From contig NC_033625.1 in assembly GCF_001540865.1 (NCBI RefSeq), positions 8,605,804 through 8,669,803 of the forward strand: 64,000 nucleotides of DNA. The letters are read 5' to 3'. The DNA comes from Ananas comosus. Taxonomy: Eukaryota > Streptophyta > Magnoliopsida > Poales > Bromeliaceae. The position numbers and the translations under genes were made by a program. Each line of letters starts with the position of its first letter. Position 1 is the stretch's first letter. Shown piece after piece: positions 36,760-48,365 of the stretch. A model generated the notes under the pieces. It saw only the letters and a program-made list of their open reading frames with translations, made no database searches and had not been told where the DNA came from.

Positions 36760-37760
36760 CAATTATTCATAATAAATTTAGTAATTAATAGTGTGTTTTC
36801 GGTGGCTATTTAGTGGCTGAGAGGTCGGACAAGCGGGGGGGGAGGGAAATTGTTGCGTCGCCCACAGTCTCCATGACCAAACCGCCTCAGCAAAGGGCAA
36901 AGAGGAACAGCGAATTTACGGCGAAAACCCTCGAACATCTATAGAATTACTTTTTTTTATTTATGAATTCCCAGTACAATTTTGATCGCATTCAAAAAAA
37001 CGGTTGGTAGCCACATGGCCAATTAAACAGTAAACTAATTAGAAGTTGCCAAATGTCTCATAAAAATTTCGAATGCATCCATTAATATGCATCAAAAATA
37101 AATTTATATTATACAATAAATTATTTAAATATTTTATATTATATTTTAGTTTACAGTACTACTCATCTAATATACAAGTACTAGGGTGTATATATAAGGA
37201 ACAGTACTATACACTAGATGCAAGCAAAGACTTATCCTCTTTCCCTTTTGGAATTATAAATATATCATATTGAGCATTCTCTGCATTCTTAATGTCTTTA
37301 ATAGAGATTTTAAAATCTAATTCATTAAATATAATTTAAACTGCTAGACTTTGTATATCATATTTATTTAATTAAGGTTTGATATTGAATAATTTGTCAT
37401 TTTATATAAGTTGTCATGTATGGGATGTTAACATACATGAGGTGCATGCATAGTTTTTTCGTTCTCCAATCAATTTTACCAAAATAAAGACACCTTTATT
37501 TTTTCAGCAATTTAAAATAAGTCATCTAATTTTAACTTTTTAATTAAAAAAAATTATTTATAAAATAGCCATCAAAATTATTAAATTTGATTGAACTTTT
37601 AAATAAAGTTGTTATAATAATTTAACTCTTCAAACTCTAAAAATTAAGAAAATATTATTTTTTATAATATATATAATGCTACTTTATAATTTTTTTCTTT
37701 GTTATAATTTTTCAATCTTAAAATTTTAATAGTTATATATCTTAATTAGCTGATATACTA
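36760..37760. other. AT-rich upstream flank of the ferredoxin gene
   Basis: Holds a short GC-rich patch (36830-36910) nearest the promoter, then AT-rich DNA with no gene recognised. Regulatory sites cannot be named from sequence alone. Confidence 0.4.
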
Positions 37761-37857
37761 TATATCCACCCGGAAGCGCGGGTGCTACACCGGTTTTTAT
37801 TAAATAGATCTCTACGATCTAACTTTTCGCTTAAACTATTAAACTTTAAATATTTTA

Positions 37858-38359
37858 CTAGTTAAGAGACACGTGCGATGCTGCGGATAGTTATTTTAAG
37901 ATTTAATTTTAAAAATTAGTTATAAATATTAATTTCAGAATTTAATTGGTGCAATAAGTACATCAAAAACTTTTAGTAGGCATAGTAGTCCCCCATTAGT
38001 TAGTGAAATAATTTTAGTAGGTATCGTAGTCCCCCAGTAGTTAGTGAATGAGAAGAGAAATCATTGTTTGTGATTCTTGCAATTAGTTTTCGTCAAATAT
38101 AAAATTAACTTAAACTGCATCAATTTTTTTTTATTTTTTAATGTATAATTTATATGTGTATTCTCAATATTGTAAAATTAATATTTATATCTAATACCAG
38201 TAGTCTAAATTATTTAACATTTATTTATATATTTTACATTTTATAAGAATAAATAATAAATTATTATATAATAATATATCTATATACAAATAAAATACTA
38301 TATATAATAAATAAATATATATTTATAAATAAAATTATATATTATAGTATATATATATA
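37858..38359 (-). mobile_element. Small Helitron-like element
   Basis: On the minus strand the 3' end reads GCATCGCACGTG..CTTAACTAG followed by T, matching the usual plant Helitron 3' end (GC-rich hairpin, then CTAG). The 5' end is placed where the minus strand shows TCTATATATATAC (about 38359), preceding the MITE copy. The left end is better supported than the right. Non-coding, about 0.5 kb. It includes a short direct repeat (37971-38047). Confidence 0.4.
37971..38047 (+). repeat. Two direct copies of a ~38-47 bp unit
   Basis: TTTTAGTAGGCATAGTAGTC and TTTTAGTAGGTATCGTAGTC are each followed by CCCCCA(T/G)TAGTTAGTGAA. Confidence 0.85.
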
Positions 38360-38559
38360 GAGTCCGCTATGTGTTGTACAAGTACCCAAGCACTTGTGCT
38401 TAAAATTTTTTACCGGTAGATCTCTGCCTTTGATCATTTTACCCGTTAGATTATATTATCCTAGGGGCCACATCATCCTAACCGCACATCCCTTAATTCC
38501 AAGGGCGAAAACTTATAAGAACCAATGACTTGTAGTTTTAAAAGCATAGGACTAATTCT
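38360..38559. mobile_element. TA-embedded MITE, copy 3
   Basis: Begins GAGTCCGCTATG between TA tracts. The body matches copies 1 and 2 (TTTGATCATTTTACCCGTTAG, CACATCATCCTAACCGCACA) with several small deletions. About 200 bp. Confidence 0.7.
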
Positions 38560-38563
38560 ATAT

Positions 38564-38619
<56 letters not shown>

Positions 38620-38642
38620 GAGAAGAGAGAGAGAGAGAGAGA
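38559..38642. repeat. (TA)n(GA)n microsatellite
   Basis: A TA run with two interruptions, then about 20 bp of GA, directly right of MITE copy 3. The same compound pattern is seen at 2224-2318. Confidence 0.95.
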
Positions 38643-38651
38643 ATATGAGAG

Positions 38652-38712
38652 GGAGGTCCACCGTGGACCACCTCTCATGTGGTCCACGAGGCCACTTCGG
38701 CCTTGTGGACCC
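38652..38712. other. Two adjacent palindromes
   Basis: GAGGTCCACCGTGGACCACCTC (partial dyad) is followed by GTCCACGAGGCC-acttc-GGCCTTGTGGAC, a strong hairpin with one mismatch. They mark the left edge of the GC-rich block and may be the end of an unrecognised DNA element. Confidence 0.7.
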
Positions 38713-38739
38713 GTGAAGACCCCATCACTGTGAGCGCCC

Positions 38740-39195
38740 CGATTTGTGTTATTGGCTGCCGCCAGAACGTTGGCTGTTGGGGTGGGGGTTGGTTCGGGGT
38801 TTGGGGGGATGGTTTCTTGGGCCAGGGGGGGAAAGCCTTAGCCCGCGCCTCGCGCCGTGCCGCGCCCTTGCGCGCCGCCCGTCCACGCTGATTGCACCGC
38901 GCGTCGGCTTGCGTCACGTCGTAGGATGCCGGCCACGCCCCCGCCCCAGGACGCCCCCGCAACCCGCCCCCGCCCCCGCCTCGCGCTGCTCCCGGCCGCG
39001 CCTCCCTGCGCCGGCGCCCCCCGACACGCCGCCGCACCCGAGGCTCCGCCCCCGACACCCCAAAGAACGCACACCGCCCCATCGCGCCCCGCCGCGCCCC
39101 GGCGCCGCCCGCTCCGACTCGCTGCCCCCGCCCGCGCCAGCGCCCGCGGCCGCCCGTGCCTCGCGCCCTCGCCCGCGCCTCGGCCTCCTCGCGAC
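38740..39195. other. Isolated GC- and CpG-rich block
   Basis: About 450 bp of very GC-rich, CpG-rich, mostly C-rich (plus strand) DNA in AT-rich surroundings. All frames give Pro/Arg/Ala-rich low-complexity translations with no domain, so I do not call a gene. Possible origins: a captured gene fragment, a relic promoter/CpG island, or mis-assembly. Confidence 0.6.
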
Positions 39196-40556
39196 ACGTG
39201 TGCAGTTATTGAGGAATAATAAATAGTTATAGATTATAGATGTTTACTCTCAAAGTTTATAAATAACCAACTAGAATTAATATTGATCAAATAATCAAGA
39301 AAATAGCAAAATATGATGGCAGTGATATAGACGAATTTTCTCCATACGAAAAATTACTTTAGCAGATAAAATTGATTATTGATTATATTTATTATATTTT
39401 ATTCTTAAAAATCAAATACGAACAATAAATTATTTAAGGGTTAATTGTATACAACTCCCTGTAAATATAGCAAATAGCAAATATATCCCTACAAAGTTCA
39501 ACTTTCTTATCCCTGCAAAAGTCCTAATATTAACAAATATGCCTCTACCGTTAGGTTTTATTAGAAAACTAGTGTAGTAACCCGCGCGATGCAGCAGATA
39601 AATAATAGAAGAGAAAATAAAAAATATTGAAGAGAAAGAAGAAAGGAGTTTGGAAAATAAAAATTCAAATATATATATATATATTTTTTTTGTAGGGAAA
39701 TGTATGAATTGAATAAATCAATACGACCATTGAAAATCGATAACTGTCCAGAATCACTATTCAAAAAAAAACTACGAAGGTCGTATGAAGATGGAGATGA
39801 TAATGTTGCGATGATGACGACGACGGCTATAAAAATCTCATGCAAGTTTGCACGATTTTGCACCCTTTTGGGCATGGAATAATCAGAAGTTGCGGGCCAA
39901 AACTGCCACATCAATTATGAAATCAAAACTAACATCTAAATTAATCAAAGTAATGCGCATAAATCAAATACTTGATTGATATAACCACCATATCAAAAAT
40001 AATGCAAATTAATTAAATTCTAATTGGATATATGGTAAGAATTCGAGATTAAAATAAAGAAAAGAAAAATTAGGTTTAGGATTTTCGTCTCCCAAACCTA
40101 CCCCTCAATCCGTCCGTTATCGTTGTTCAATTAGTTTCCTCTATTGAAAAAACCATTCGATTACCTTCTTTTTTCATAAATTCGAAGAGATCGACATAAA
40201 TAGAAATCCTAGAAGCACTCTCTTGATTCGGGGGGAGTGGGGTTGGATAGAGTCGGATTGGCACGGATTAGGGCTTGGAGGACTCCTTGCTGTTCCCCAA
40301 TCTCTAGATCTGAAAGTAATAACTATTCATCTTCTCCACTTTTTTATTTTGCATGTTAGGAATTGTTTGAGGGAGAAACGACTAATATTTAAGAGAAAAA
40401 ATTTAGAAATGTATAATTAAAAAGCACATTGATTATAGGTTATTGAATAGAGAGAAGGGGAGAGGAAAAGCCAAGAGTAAAGATCAATTCAAAAAAAGAG
40501 TTAGTGAAGCTCGAGGAAAACTTGCCACGTGGCAAAATTATTTAGAATTCATATAG

Positions 40557-43095
40557 TGTGAGAAAGTGAATTCTCGAAATACGAGAGTTAGACTTCATTC
40601 AGAATCGACCAAGGGTCGTGTTGGTGCGCTTTGGAAAAGCCAAAGATACTAAAATCACCAAAAGTGCATTGGAAGTGAGTCCATGAGAGCAAATAGTGCA
40701 AAACTTGCACTGGAGCAAAACTGCTCTCGAGGACCGGTCTCTGGTAGGGAGGGACCGGTCCCATTGGCTGGTGTTGCAGGGTTGCTTGAGGCAACCGGTC
40801 CCTGGTAGGGAGGGACCGGTCCCCGAACGCGAACCCAGTGAGAAAGCCAGAAAATTGGCTAAGTCCTGAATCCCAGCTCTCGGGAACCGGTCTCTCAGGA
40901 AGGAACCGGTCTCCCGAGGACCGGTCTCTCTGGGAGAGACCGGTGCCCGAACGCGTGACCCGAGCTGAAGCTCTCGGGGACCAGTCCCAAGTCGGGGAGA
41001 CCGGTCCCTTCGCGCGCAGAATGCCCAGTGAGGGCTGTGCAGGGGATGAAAAGTAGAGGGGGCTGCTGGGATATTATTACATTAGAGAGTATAGGGGACC
41101 CCCTCTCTCTCTCCAACTCTCATTTTCTCTCCCTCTCTTACACTCTCTTGTTCCCTCTCTATCTCTAGAAGGAAAAGAGAAGAAGAACAAGAAGGAGAAG
41201 AAGGAAAGGAAGAGAAGAAAAGGAAAGGGAAGAAAAGGAAGGAGAAGAAGAAAGAGATCAAGAGGAAGACCTTGGACATCTTTCCTTCCCTCTCCTCTTC
41301 TCCTTGGTGTAGCTAAGAGGTAAGCTACCAAACCCTAGCTTATGAAACTTAGGGTTTTTGGGTTTTAGCTCTTTGGATGGGATCAAATAGATCCCTAGCA
41401 CCATGAATGGTAAGATTGGAGCTAGAATCTAGGATTTTGAGATGGGTTTAGCTTGGTGCTAACCCTAGGGCTCCAAAATAGGGTTTTTGATAAAGTATGA
41501 GATTGATCTCATTTGAGACCATGTAAACCTAATTGCTAGGTAACGAAACGCGGGAGCGAAGTCGGAATTTCGATTAGTTGAGCGGATCAAGAGCTATCGG
41601 CAAAATAAGGCCGATTGAGCATTATTTTGGACCAAGAAGATCAAGACTTCGTCGTAACGTTCGTTGGAGGGCATTTCTAGAGCCTTCATACCCTCAAGAG
41701 GTGGGGGGTGTCATCCCGAAGCAACCGGGTTTCCTTTTATGCCTAAGTTAATTTTATTCATCATATGTTGATTGTGCATTATAGGATTAGTAGAAGTATA
41801 TTTTCATTCCTTGCATGCTTACTTAGTAGTGTAGCGGTATGGACCTAACACTTGGACTAGGGAGACATGAGGATTGGGTCTTGAGACAAAGAATCAGATA
41901 GTGGCAAAAGTGATGAACTTGGACATAGGCTAGTAGAGGGGCATTGAACTAGTGTAGTAGAAACACTAAACAAGAACGAGTGGCATGTCAATTAGCTAGA
42001 AAACTTACTACAATGATCGAACGAGTGGCATCGGGTCTAGTGTAGTAAACATGACATGGTTCTAGGGATAGTAGAGATCCCGGCATCTAGGATGCATTGT
42101 ATATTGTGCAGTAGAGGCACATTGACCCTAGTAGACAGGGTATCCTCTTGTGAGGATTGGATCATACTCATTAGTCTGTTTTTGCTTGTCGGTGGTCGCT
42201 CCACCGAGGCACGAGTCTCTGGAGTACTTCACTAGGGGCAGACGTAGTTGTCCCGCAGACGGTCTCGTTGTGTGAGTGCAGTTTCTCCTCACCTATGAGA
42301 TTGAGAGTGAGTCGAGGGTTTAAGCTACGGGTTAACCAAGTGGATTGGGTAATAAACATGAAATGCATAGTAGACTTGCATTATTACCTTGAGTAGACAT
42401 AGTGTATGTTGTAGATTACATTGCTATGCATCTTTATATACTCATGACATGATACTAGCATGATAGTAATTGTTGCATGCATTATTATCATTGATGGCAT
42501 GATAGAGTAGTCGCAGTTTACTTTTATCTATCTATCTATCTATCTATCTGTGCAAGCTTAGACCTAGTGAAAAAACCGGCGGCGTCGGCGGCCGAACCCA
42601 CTGGGAACTATATTTATATAGTTCTCACCCCGTGCGGTTTTGGGGTATAGGTACACATAGAGGCGAGTCGAGCGAGGATCGTGGCAAGGGCATAGCGCCC
42701 TAAGTGAGCCTAGTTAGTAACTTTTCCTTTATGCATTAGAGTACCCTCGTGTACTAGAAGATGTTTTGGATAGTTATTGGAGAGCTACTTGTATTTTGAT
42801 GAAAACATGTATTCACATTTTGGAAGATGAAAATGTAAATATTGAATGGTTGAGATAGTTAGACTATCTCTCTTTATACACTTGTATACCACTTGTGGTT
42901 CTTGCTCTTAGTTACTTGGCACTTGTGTGCCTTAGTCGATCATGTATGTATTGAATTTATTCTCCTGGGCAAATTCTTGTACATGATTTGGGGGTTTAGC
43001 CTTGGGCGGACAGGAGAGGTGCTGTCCGTTCGGCGGTCTATCCGGCGCGCCCGAACCGTGCCAAATTGGTAGTGGATTCGGAGCGGGGCGTGACA
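40557..43095 (+). repeat. 5' LTR of the chromovirus (LTR-C)
   Basis: 2,539 bp, TGTGAGAAAG to GGGGCGTGACA. It holds an ACCGGT cluster (40733-41010), a CT-rich then AAG-rich leader (41100-41275), a donor-like AAGAGGTAAGC (about 41314-41324), a GAGGTGGGGGGTGTCATCCC motif (41699-41718), (CTAT)n at 42525-42550, a CTAGTG..CCCACTGG dyad (about 42563-42602) and a GGACAGGAGAGGTGCTGTCC hairpin (43009-43028). Confidence 0.95.
40733..41010. promoter_or_regulatory. ACCGGT cluster of LTR-C
   Basis: Nine ACCGGT sites and one ACCAGT variant in GGGACCGGTCCC-like context, directly upstream of the proposed transcription start and leader. An identical cluster lies in the 3' LTR (about 48541-48820). Confidence 0.6.
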
Positions 43096-43103
43096 AGAGT
43101 TGT

Positions 43104-43115
43104 TGGTATCAGAGC
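43104..43115 (+). other. Primer-binding site (initiator tRNA-Met)
   Basis: TGGTATCAGAGC, 8 bases after the 5' LTR end. Confidence 0.93.
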
Positions 43116-43240
43116 AATTAAGAGCAAGTAAAGAGAGAGTCTAGGATGGACCTAAGAGACCTTGGGACGGTGAACCCTAGGAGTGTATAGGTACGTGAGA
43201 GAAACGAAAACCTAAATCGGTTGAGGAAGAATCCGATTGG

Positions 43241-43620
43241 GTTGGATCGAGCATAGATCTCTAGTGTGGCTAGAGATAGATCCGAGCGGTGTTAGTTCCG
43301 AGCTCGAGGAGTTTGTGTTGGCGGCCGACAACACGACGCTAAGAGTTAGGACTAATACACTAGTGTACGTCCGCTTATGGTGGAGTTGAGTCGCATAATA
43401 TAGTGTATGCGATGGAGTTAAGTGGGTTAGGTTGGATCGAGTATAGATCTCTAGTGTGGCTAGAGATAGATCCGAGAGGTGTTAGTTCTGAGCTCGAGGA
43501 GTTTGTGTTGGCGGCCGACAACACGACGCTAAGAGTTAGGACTAATACACTAGTGTACGTCCGCTTATGGTGGAGTTGAGTCGCATAATATAGTGTATGC
43601 GATGGAGTTAAGTGGGTTAG
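43241..43620 (+). repeat. 190 bp tandem duplication in the untranslated leader
   Basis: Two copies (43241-43430, 43431-43620) starting GTTGGATCGAG, differing at about three bases. They lie between primer-binding site and gag. Confidence 0.95.
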
Positions 43621-43652
43621 GTGACTAACCCGATTGTTGCGTTGTAGGAACA

Positions 43653-44866
43653 ATGTCCCCAAGACGGTACGTGCGTAGGTCCGTTCCGGCACCATCTTCT
43701 GAGGTGCCCGAGCCGGATCTAGTGAGGTACAGGAGTTACGGGCACAGGTGTCGGCATTGACCGGTATTGTACAACGCCAGGAGAGTCGATTTGAGCAGCT
43801 CCAAGGGCTTATGGAGCTGCATTTTGCGGCGGCAACTGCAGCTGCGACTGAGGGCCGTGATCCGCCCCCGCCTCCAGCTCGTGCGCCTACAGCGGCTGAG
43901 GGCGAGGGCATTGCGGCAGTTCCGGTGGCGGCACGTCCTCCGCCGGCAAGCTTTCCTCCGGCGGCGTCGGGTTCCACGACACCCGATGCGACGGCATTAG
44001 AGGCGGAGAGGGAGCGCGCACTTGCGGCTCTCGAGAAGTTCCGAAGGTTTAATCCACCGACCTTCGAGGGAGAGAAGGTCGAGCCGTGGATGGTTGAGTC
44101 GTGGGTGGACTCAATGGAGACCTTGTTTGAGGATCTCTACACGTTGGAGAGGGACAAGGTCTACCTCGCCACTCATTGTTTGGAGCGGACGGCGAAGGTT
44201 TGGTGGAAGCGAATCAAGAGGAACCGAGCTTTCGACCTTCCGCCGTTGACATGGGAGGAGTTCCGGGGGTTGTTCTATGTCAATTACTTCCCCGATAGCA
44301 AGAAGAAAAAGCTCCAAGAGCAATTTCGAAAATTGAAGCAAGGTGGTCGCACGGTAGCGGAGTATGAGCGGGAGTTCTCTCACATCATCGACTGCGTCCC
44401 CGACGTAGTGCGGGGTGACAGGGATCGAGCCGATTGGTTCGAGCCAGGGCTCCGGGCGGATATCTACCGGGCGGTGCACATTTTGAAGCTCACTACCTTC
44501 GCGGAGGTGCTCGATCGAGCGTTGTGGGCGGAGCAAGGAAACACTCACATCCGGGAGGAGCGAGAAGCGTCCGAGAAGGACGGTGGTAAGAAGCGGGCTC
44601 AGAGTAGCTCGGGAGCTCAAACTAAGTCAAAGAGGCCCCCGAAGTACCCCCGAACGCAATCCAAGGGCCGCGGACCGCAGCGATCCACAATCTGTGGTGG
44701 AAACCACGAGCCTAGGACGTGTGATCAATGGGAAGGGAAGTGCTTCACGTGTGGACAGGCGGGCCATATCAGCCGCCATTGTCCAGTAAGGGCTTTGCCT
44801 GCCTCTTCGGTCGCGTCGGCTCCGGCGACTCCGGCACATTATGGAGGAGTTCCATTTGCTGCGTAA
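43653..44866 (+). pseudogene. Chromovirus gag (frameshifted near its start)
   Basis: Nucleocapsid/capsid polyprotein of the retrotransposon, forming the virus-like particle. The ATG at 43653 opens a frame (MSPRRYVRRS) that stops at a TGA around 43758. The conserved gag reading continues in another frame that is open from 43703, so a small indel near 43720 breaks the gene. Downstream are the retrotransposon gag domain (WVDSMETLF, AKVWWKRI and FRGLFYVNYFP, within the first two thirds) and a C-terminal zinc knuckle CFTCGQAGHISRHC with all four ligands. It ends at TAA 44864-44866, where relatives would read on into pol. It may still encode a shortened gag from an internal start, but the first in-frame codon used by simple ORF finding is GTG (43748). 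Confidence 0.9.
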
Positions 44867-44949
44867 TCGGCTTGACGTGCGATGGTACCAGGCCAATCTA
44901 AGGCGACGAGATCGGCTCCGAGCGGGCGGGTGTTCGCCGCTCCAGGGCC

Positions 44950-47595
44950 ATGTTTGATACAGGTGCTACGCATTCATTCATTAGTAGGTCATTTGCACGC
45001 ATGCATGACATAGAACTACAAGAGAGTAAAAGCACTTGGAGGGTATCGGGCCCCGGACGTGATTTTCTAGTCCGGATGGAGTGTTCGTCTTGTCCAGTGC
45101 GATTGGGTGATTGGGTAATGCCCATCCGTATGTTGGTGTTTAAGAAGTTGAAAGACTTCGACGTCATTCTAGGAATGGATTGGCTCTCGAAATACTATGC
45201 AACTATTCACTGCAGAAGTAAAGTAATAACGTTTCGAGAGCCGGGCCAAAAGGAATTCATCTACCGAGCCTGTAGAAGCTCGCGCTTCGCTGCAATGGTG
45301 TCGGTGACGAGGGCGAGGAAGTTGATTAACAGCGGTTGTACGGCCTATTTGGCGACCGTTGTAGAGGTCGAGAGGACGACTCCGGCACTCGAGGAACTAT
45401 CCGTGGTCCGAGAGTTTTCGGATGTGTTTCCCGCGGAATTACCGGGAATGCCGCCAGACCGGAAGATCGAGTTCGTGACAGAATTGGTTTCGGGAACCGC
45501 GCCTATCTCGAAGGCTCCGTATCGGATGGCGCCGGCGGAATTGAAAAAATTGCGGGCTCAATTATTGGATCTCCTTGATAAAGGGTTTATACGGCCAAGT
45601 GTATTGCCGTGGGGAGCCCCGGTCCTATTCGTGCGAAAGAAGGATGGATCGTTTCGGCTCTGCGTAGATTATCGCGAGTTGAACAAGGTCACGATCAAGA
45701 ATAAGTACCCGTTGCCGAGGATTGACGATCTGTTTGATCAGTTGCAAGGGTCTCGGGTTTATTCAAAGATTGACCTGCAGTCCGGTTATCACCAACTTAA
45801 GATCAAGCAGGAAGATGTGCAAAATACCGCGTTTCGCACGCGGTATGGACACTATGAATTCACGGTCATGCCGTTTGGGCTTACTAACGCCCCGGCAGCG
45901 TTCATGGATTTGATGAACCGTGTCTTCAAGGAGTACTTGGACCGATTTGCCGTGGTCTTCATAGACGACATCTTGGTCTACTCGCGTAGCGACGAGGAAC
46001 ATGCCGAACATTTGAGAATAGTGCTTCAAGTCCTTCGGGAGGAGAAGCTATATGCTAAGTTTAAGAAATGCAACTTTTGGCTCCGAGAGGTTGCATTTCT
46101 TGGGCATGTTATTTCCGAAGGTGAAGTATCTGTTGACCCGAGGAAAGTGGAGGCGATCAAGGATTGGCCTCGCCCGACTAACGTCACGGAAGTTCGAAGC
46201 TTCGTGGGTTTAGCGGGTTATTATAGACGGTTCGTGGAGGGATTCTCGAAGATCGTGGGTCCACTTACCCGTCTGACTCGGAAAGGCGCCAAGTTCATTT
46301 GGAACGACGAGTGCGACCGGAGTTTTCAAGAGTTGAAGAATAGATTAACTTCGACTCCGGTGCTCGCCTTATCGGTGCAAGATGAAGACTTTGTGGTGTA
46401 TAGCGACGCGTCACATTCGGGCTTAGGGTGTGTTCTGATGCAGGGCGAGAAGGTGATCGCTTATGCGTCCTGTCAGCTGAAAAGCTATGAGAAGAACTAC
46501 CCTGTTCACGACTTAGAGTTGGCCGTAGTAGTGTTAGCTCTCAAGTTATGGAGGCACTACTTGTATGGCGCGCGTTGCGAGATATACACGGACCACAAAA
46601 GTTTGAAATACCTTTTCACACAGAAGGAGCTCAACATGCGGCAGCGGCGGTGGTTAGAATTGCTGAAGGATTTCGATATCACAATCCTATACCACCCCGG
46701 AAAAGCAAACGTGGTGGTCGACGTGCTTAGCAGGAAGTCAGTGGAAAATCTTGCTATGTTGGTCACACGCCAGGAGCCACTGTGGAGAGAGATGGAACGA
46801 TTGGATCTCGAGGTGGTAGCTCCGAAAATCCCGTCTATGCTTATGGCTCTTGTTGTCCAACCGACCTTGTTGGAGCAAATTAAGAGTTTGCAATCTGCAG
46901 ACCCCAATCTCCAAAAGGTGCGGCGAGACATCGAGAGTGGACACGACGGTGATTTCAGTGTAGACGCCGAGGGTGCGCTTCGGTTTCGAAATCGATGGTG
47001 CATACCGAAAATCGAGGAGGTCCGGAAGTTGATCTTACAAGAAGCACATCGGACTCCTTATAGCATTCACCCGGGCGGCACCAAGATGTACCGTGACCTG
47101 AAGATGCAGTACTGGTGGCCGGGCATGAAAACTGATATTGGGCGCTATGTAGCGCAATGCTTAGTATGCCAGCAAGTGAAGGTCGAGCGCCGATTTTCAG
47201 CGGGAAAGCTCCAAAGTCTACCTATCCCCGTTTCGAAATGGGAGAATATTGCTATAGACTTCGTGGTCGGATTGCCCCGTTCGACGGGTGGCCACGACGC
47301 GATCTGGGTGATTGTGGATCGTATGACCAAGTCGGCACACTTTCTACCGATTCACACCACCTGGTCGGGCGACAAGTTGGCGCAGGTATACTTGGATGAA
47401 GTTGTGAGGTTGCACGGGGTTCCGAAGTCGATCGTGTTAGATCGAGACCCTCATTTTACTTCGCACTTTTGGAAGAGTCTGCAAGAAGCACTTGGCACAC
47501 AGCTCGATTTCAGCATCGCGTTTCATCCTCAGACAGATGGACAGTCGAAAAGGACTACAAATTTTGGAGGATATGTTGCGGGCGTGTGTCATTGA
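44950..47595 (+). pseudogene. Chromovirus pol, first part: protease, RT, RNase H, integrase core
   Basis: 881-codon open frame. Aspartic protease active site FDTGATHSF at residues 2-10, with ILGMDWL near residue 75. Reverse transcriptase from about 195 to 380, with catalytic FIDDIL at about 337-342. RNase H with [10 protein letters not shown] near 485. Integrase H2C2 zinc domain (HPGGTKMY to CLVCQQVK) at about 705-745. Integrase core with Asp in IDFVVGLP (near 769) and DRDPHF (near 831). The third catalytic residue, Glu in the usual GQSER motif, reads Lys (GQSKRT, about 864-869). Soon after, a frameshift at about 47553-47562 ends the frame. The pol frame differs from gag and lacks the linker normally joining them. 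The RT and RNase H look intact; integration by this protein is not expected. Confidence 0.95.
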
Positions 47596-48301
47596 CTACA
47601 AGGGTAGTTGGGCAAACCACTTGAGAATGGCCAAGTTCGCCTATAATAATAGTTACAAAGCTAGCATTGGGATGACACCGTTCGAGGTCCTATATGGGCG
47701 GAAGTGCCGATCCCCTATATGTTGGAGCGATGTAGGTGAGCCTGCGGCATTGGGCCCCGATGTATTGCTAGAGGCGGAAAGGAAGGTCCGTCTCGCTCGC
47801 GAGAGACTACTTACGGCACAGTCACAGCAAAAGAGCTATTCTGACAAACGTCGTAGAGATTTGGAATTCGCGGTTGGTGACCGCGTTTTCTTGAAGGTTT
47901 CGCCGATGAGAGGTGTGAAACGCTTCGGAGTGCTGGGAAAGCTAAGTCCCCAATATATCGGACCTTTCGAGGTGTTGGAACGTGTTGGAGCGGTAGCGTA
48001 CCGACTTGTATTACCGCCAAAGCTCGCGGGTGTGCATAATATGTTCCACGTCTCCAACCTTCGCAAGTATATTCCCGATCCCGAGCACGTTATGTACTAC
48101 GAACCGCCGGATCTACAGAAAGATTTGAGATATGAAGAGTTCCCGACGATGATCATTGCTCGAGAAGTGCGAAAATTGAGAAACCGTGAGATTCCCTACG
48201 TGAAGATTCGTTGGACCGGTCACGACGATCGTGAGGCTACGTGGGAACTCGAGGAAACGATAAAAGTGCACTATCCTTATCTCTTTACAGAAATGCATTG
48301 A
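47560..48301 (+). pseudogene. Chromovirus pol, second part: integrase C-terminus and chromodomain
   Basis: Continues the integrase in another frame after the frameshift: [19 protein letters not shown], then AYNNSYKASIGMTPFEVLYG, the GPY/F-type module VFLKVSPMRGVKRFG to GPFEVLERVGAVAYRL, and a C-terminal chromodomain with KIRWTGHDDREATWE. It ends at TGA 48299-48301. The open frame technically begins at 47492, but the residues before about 47560 are an out-of-frame reading of the integrase core. The chromodomain is known in this clade to guide insertion to particular chromatin. Confidence 0.93.
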
Positions 48302-48353
48302 GGTATGAGTTGATTAAGATAGTGAATTCGTTTCGAGGACGAAACTCCATTTT

Positions 48354-48365
48354 AGGAGGGGAGGA
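48354..48365 (+). other. Polypurine tract of the chromovirus
   Basis: AGGAGGGGAGGA directly before the 3' LTR start TGTGAGG. Upstream is CGAGGACGAAACTCC, typical for this clade. Confidence 0.93.

Noticed and set aside
41077..41331. Leu/Phe/Ser-rich open frame on the minus strand, duplicated at 48887-49141
   Set aside because: It is the complement of the CT/AAG-rich leader of LTR-C, present twice only because LTRs are repeated.
44111..44620. Minus-strand open frame across gag
   Set aside because: Antisense shadow of the conserved gag domain on the plus strand.
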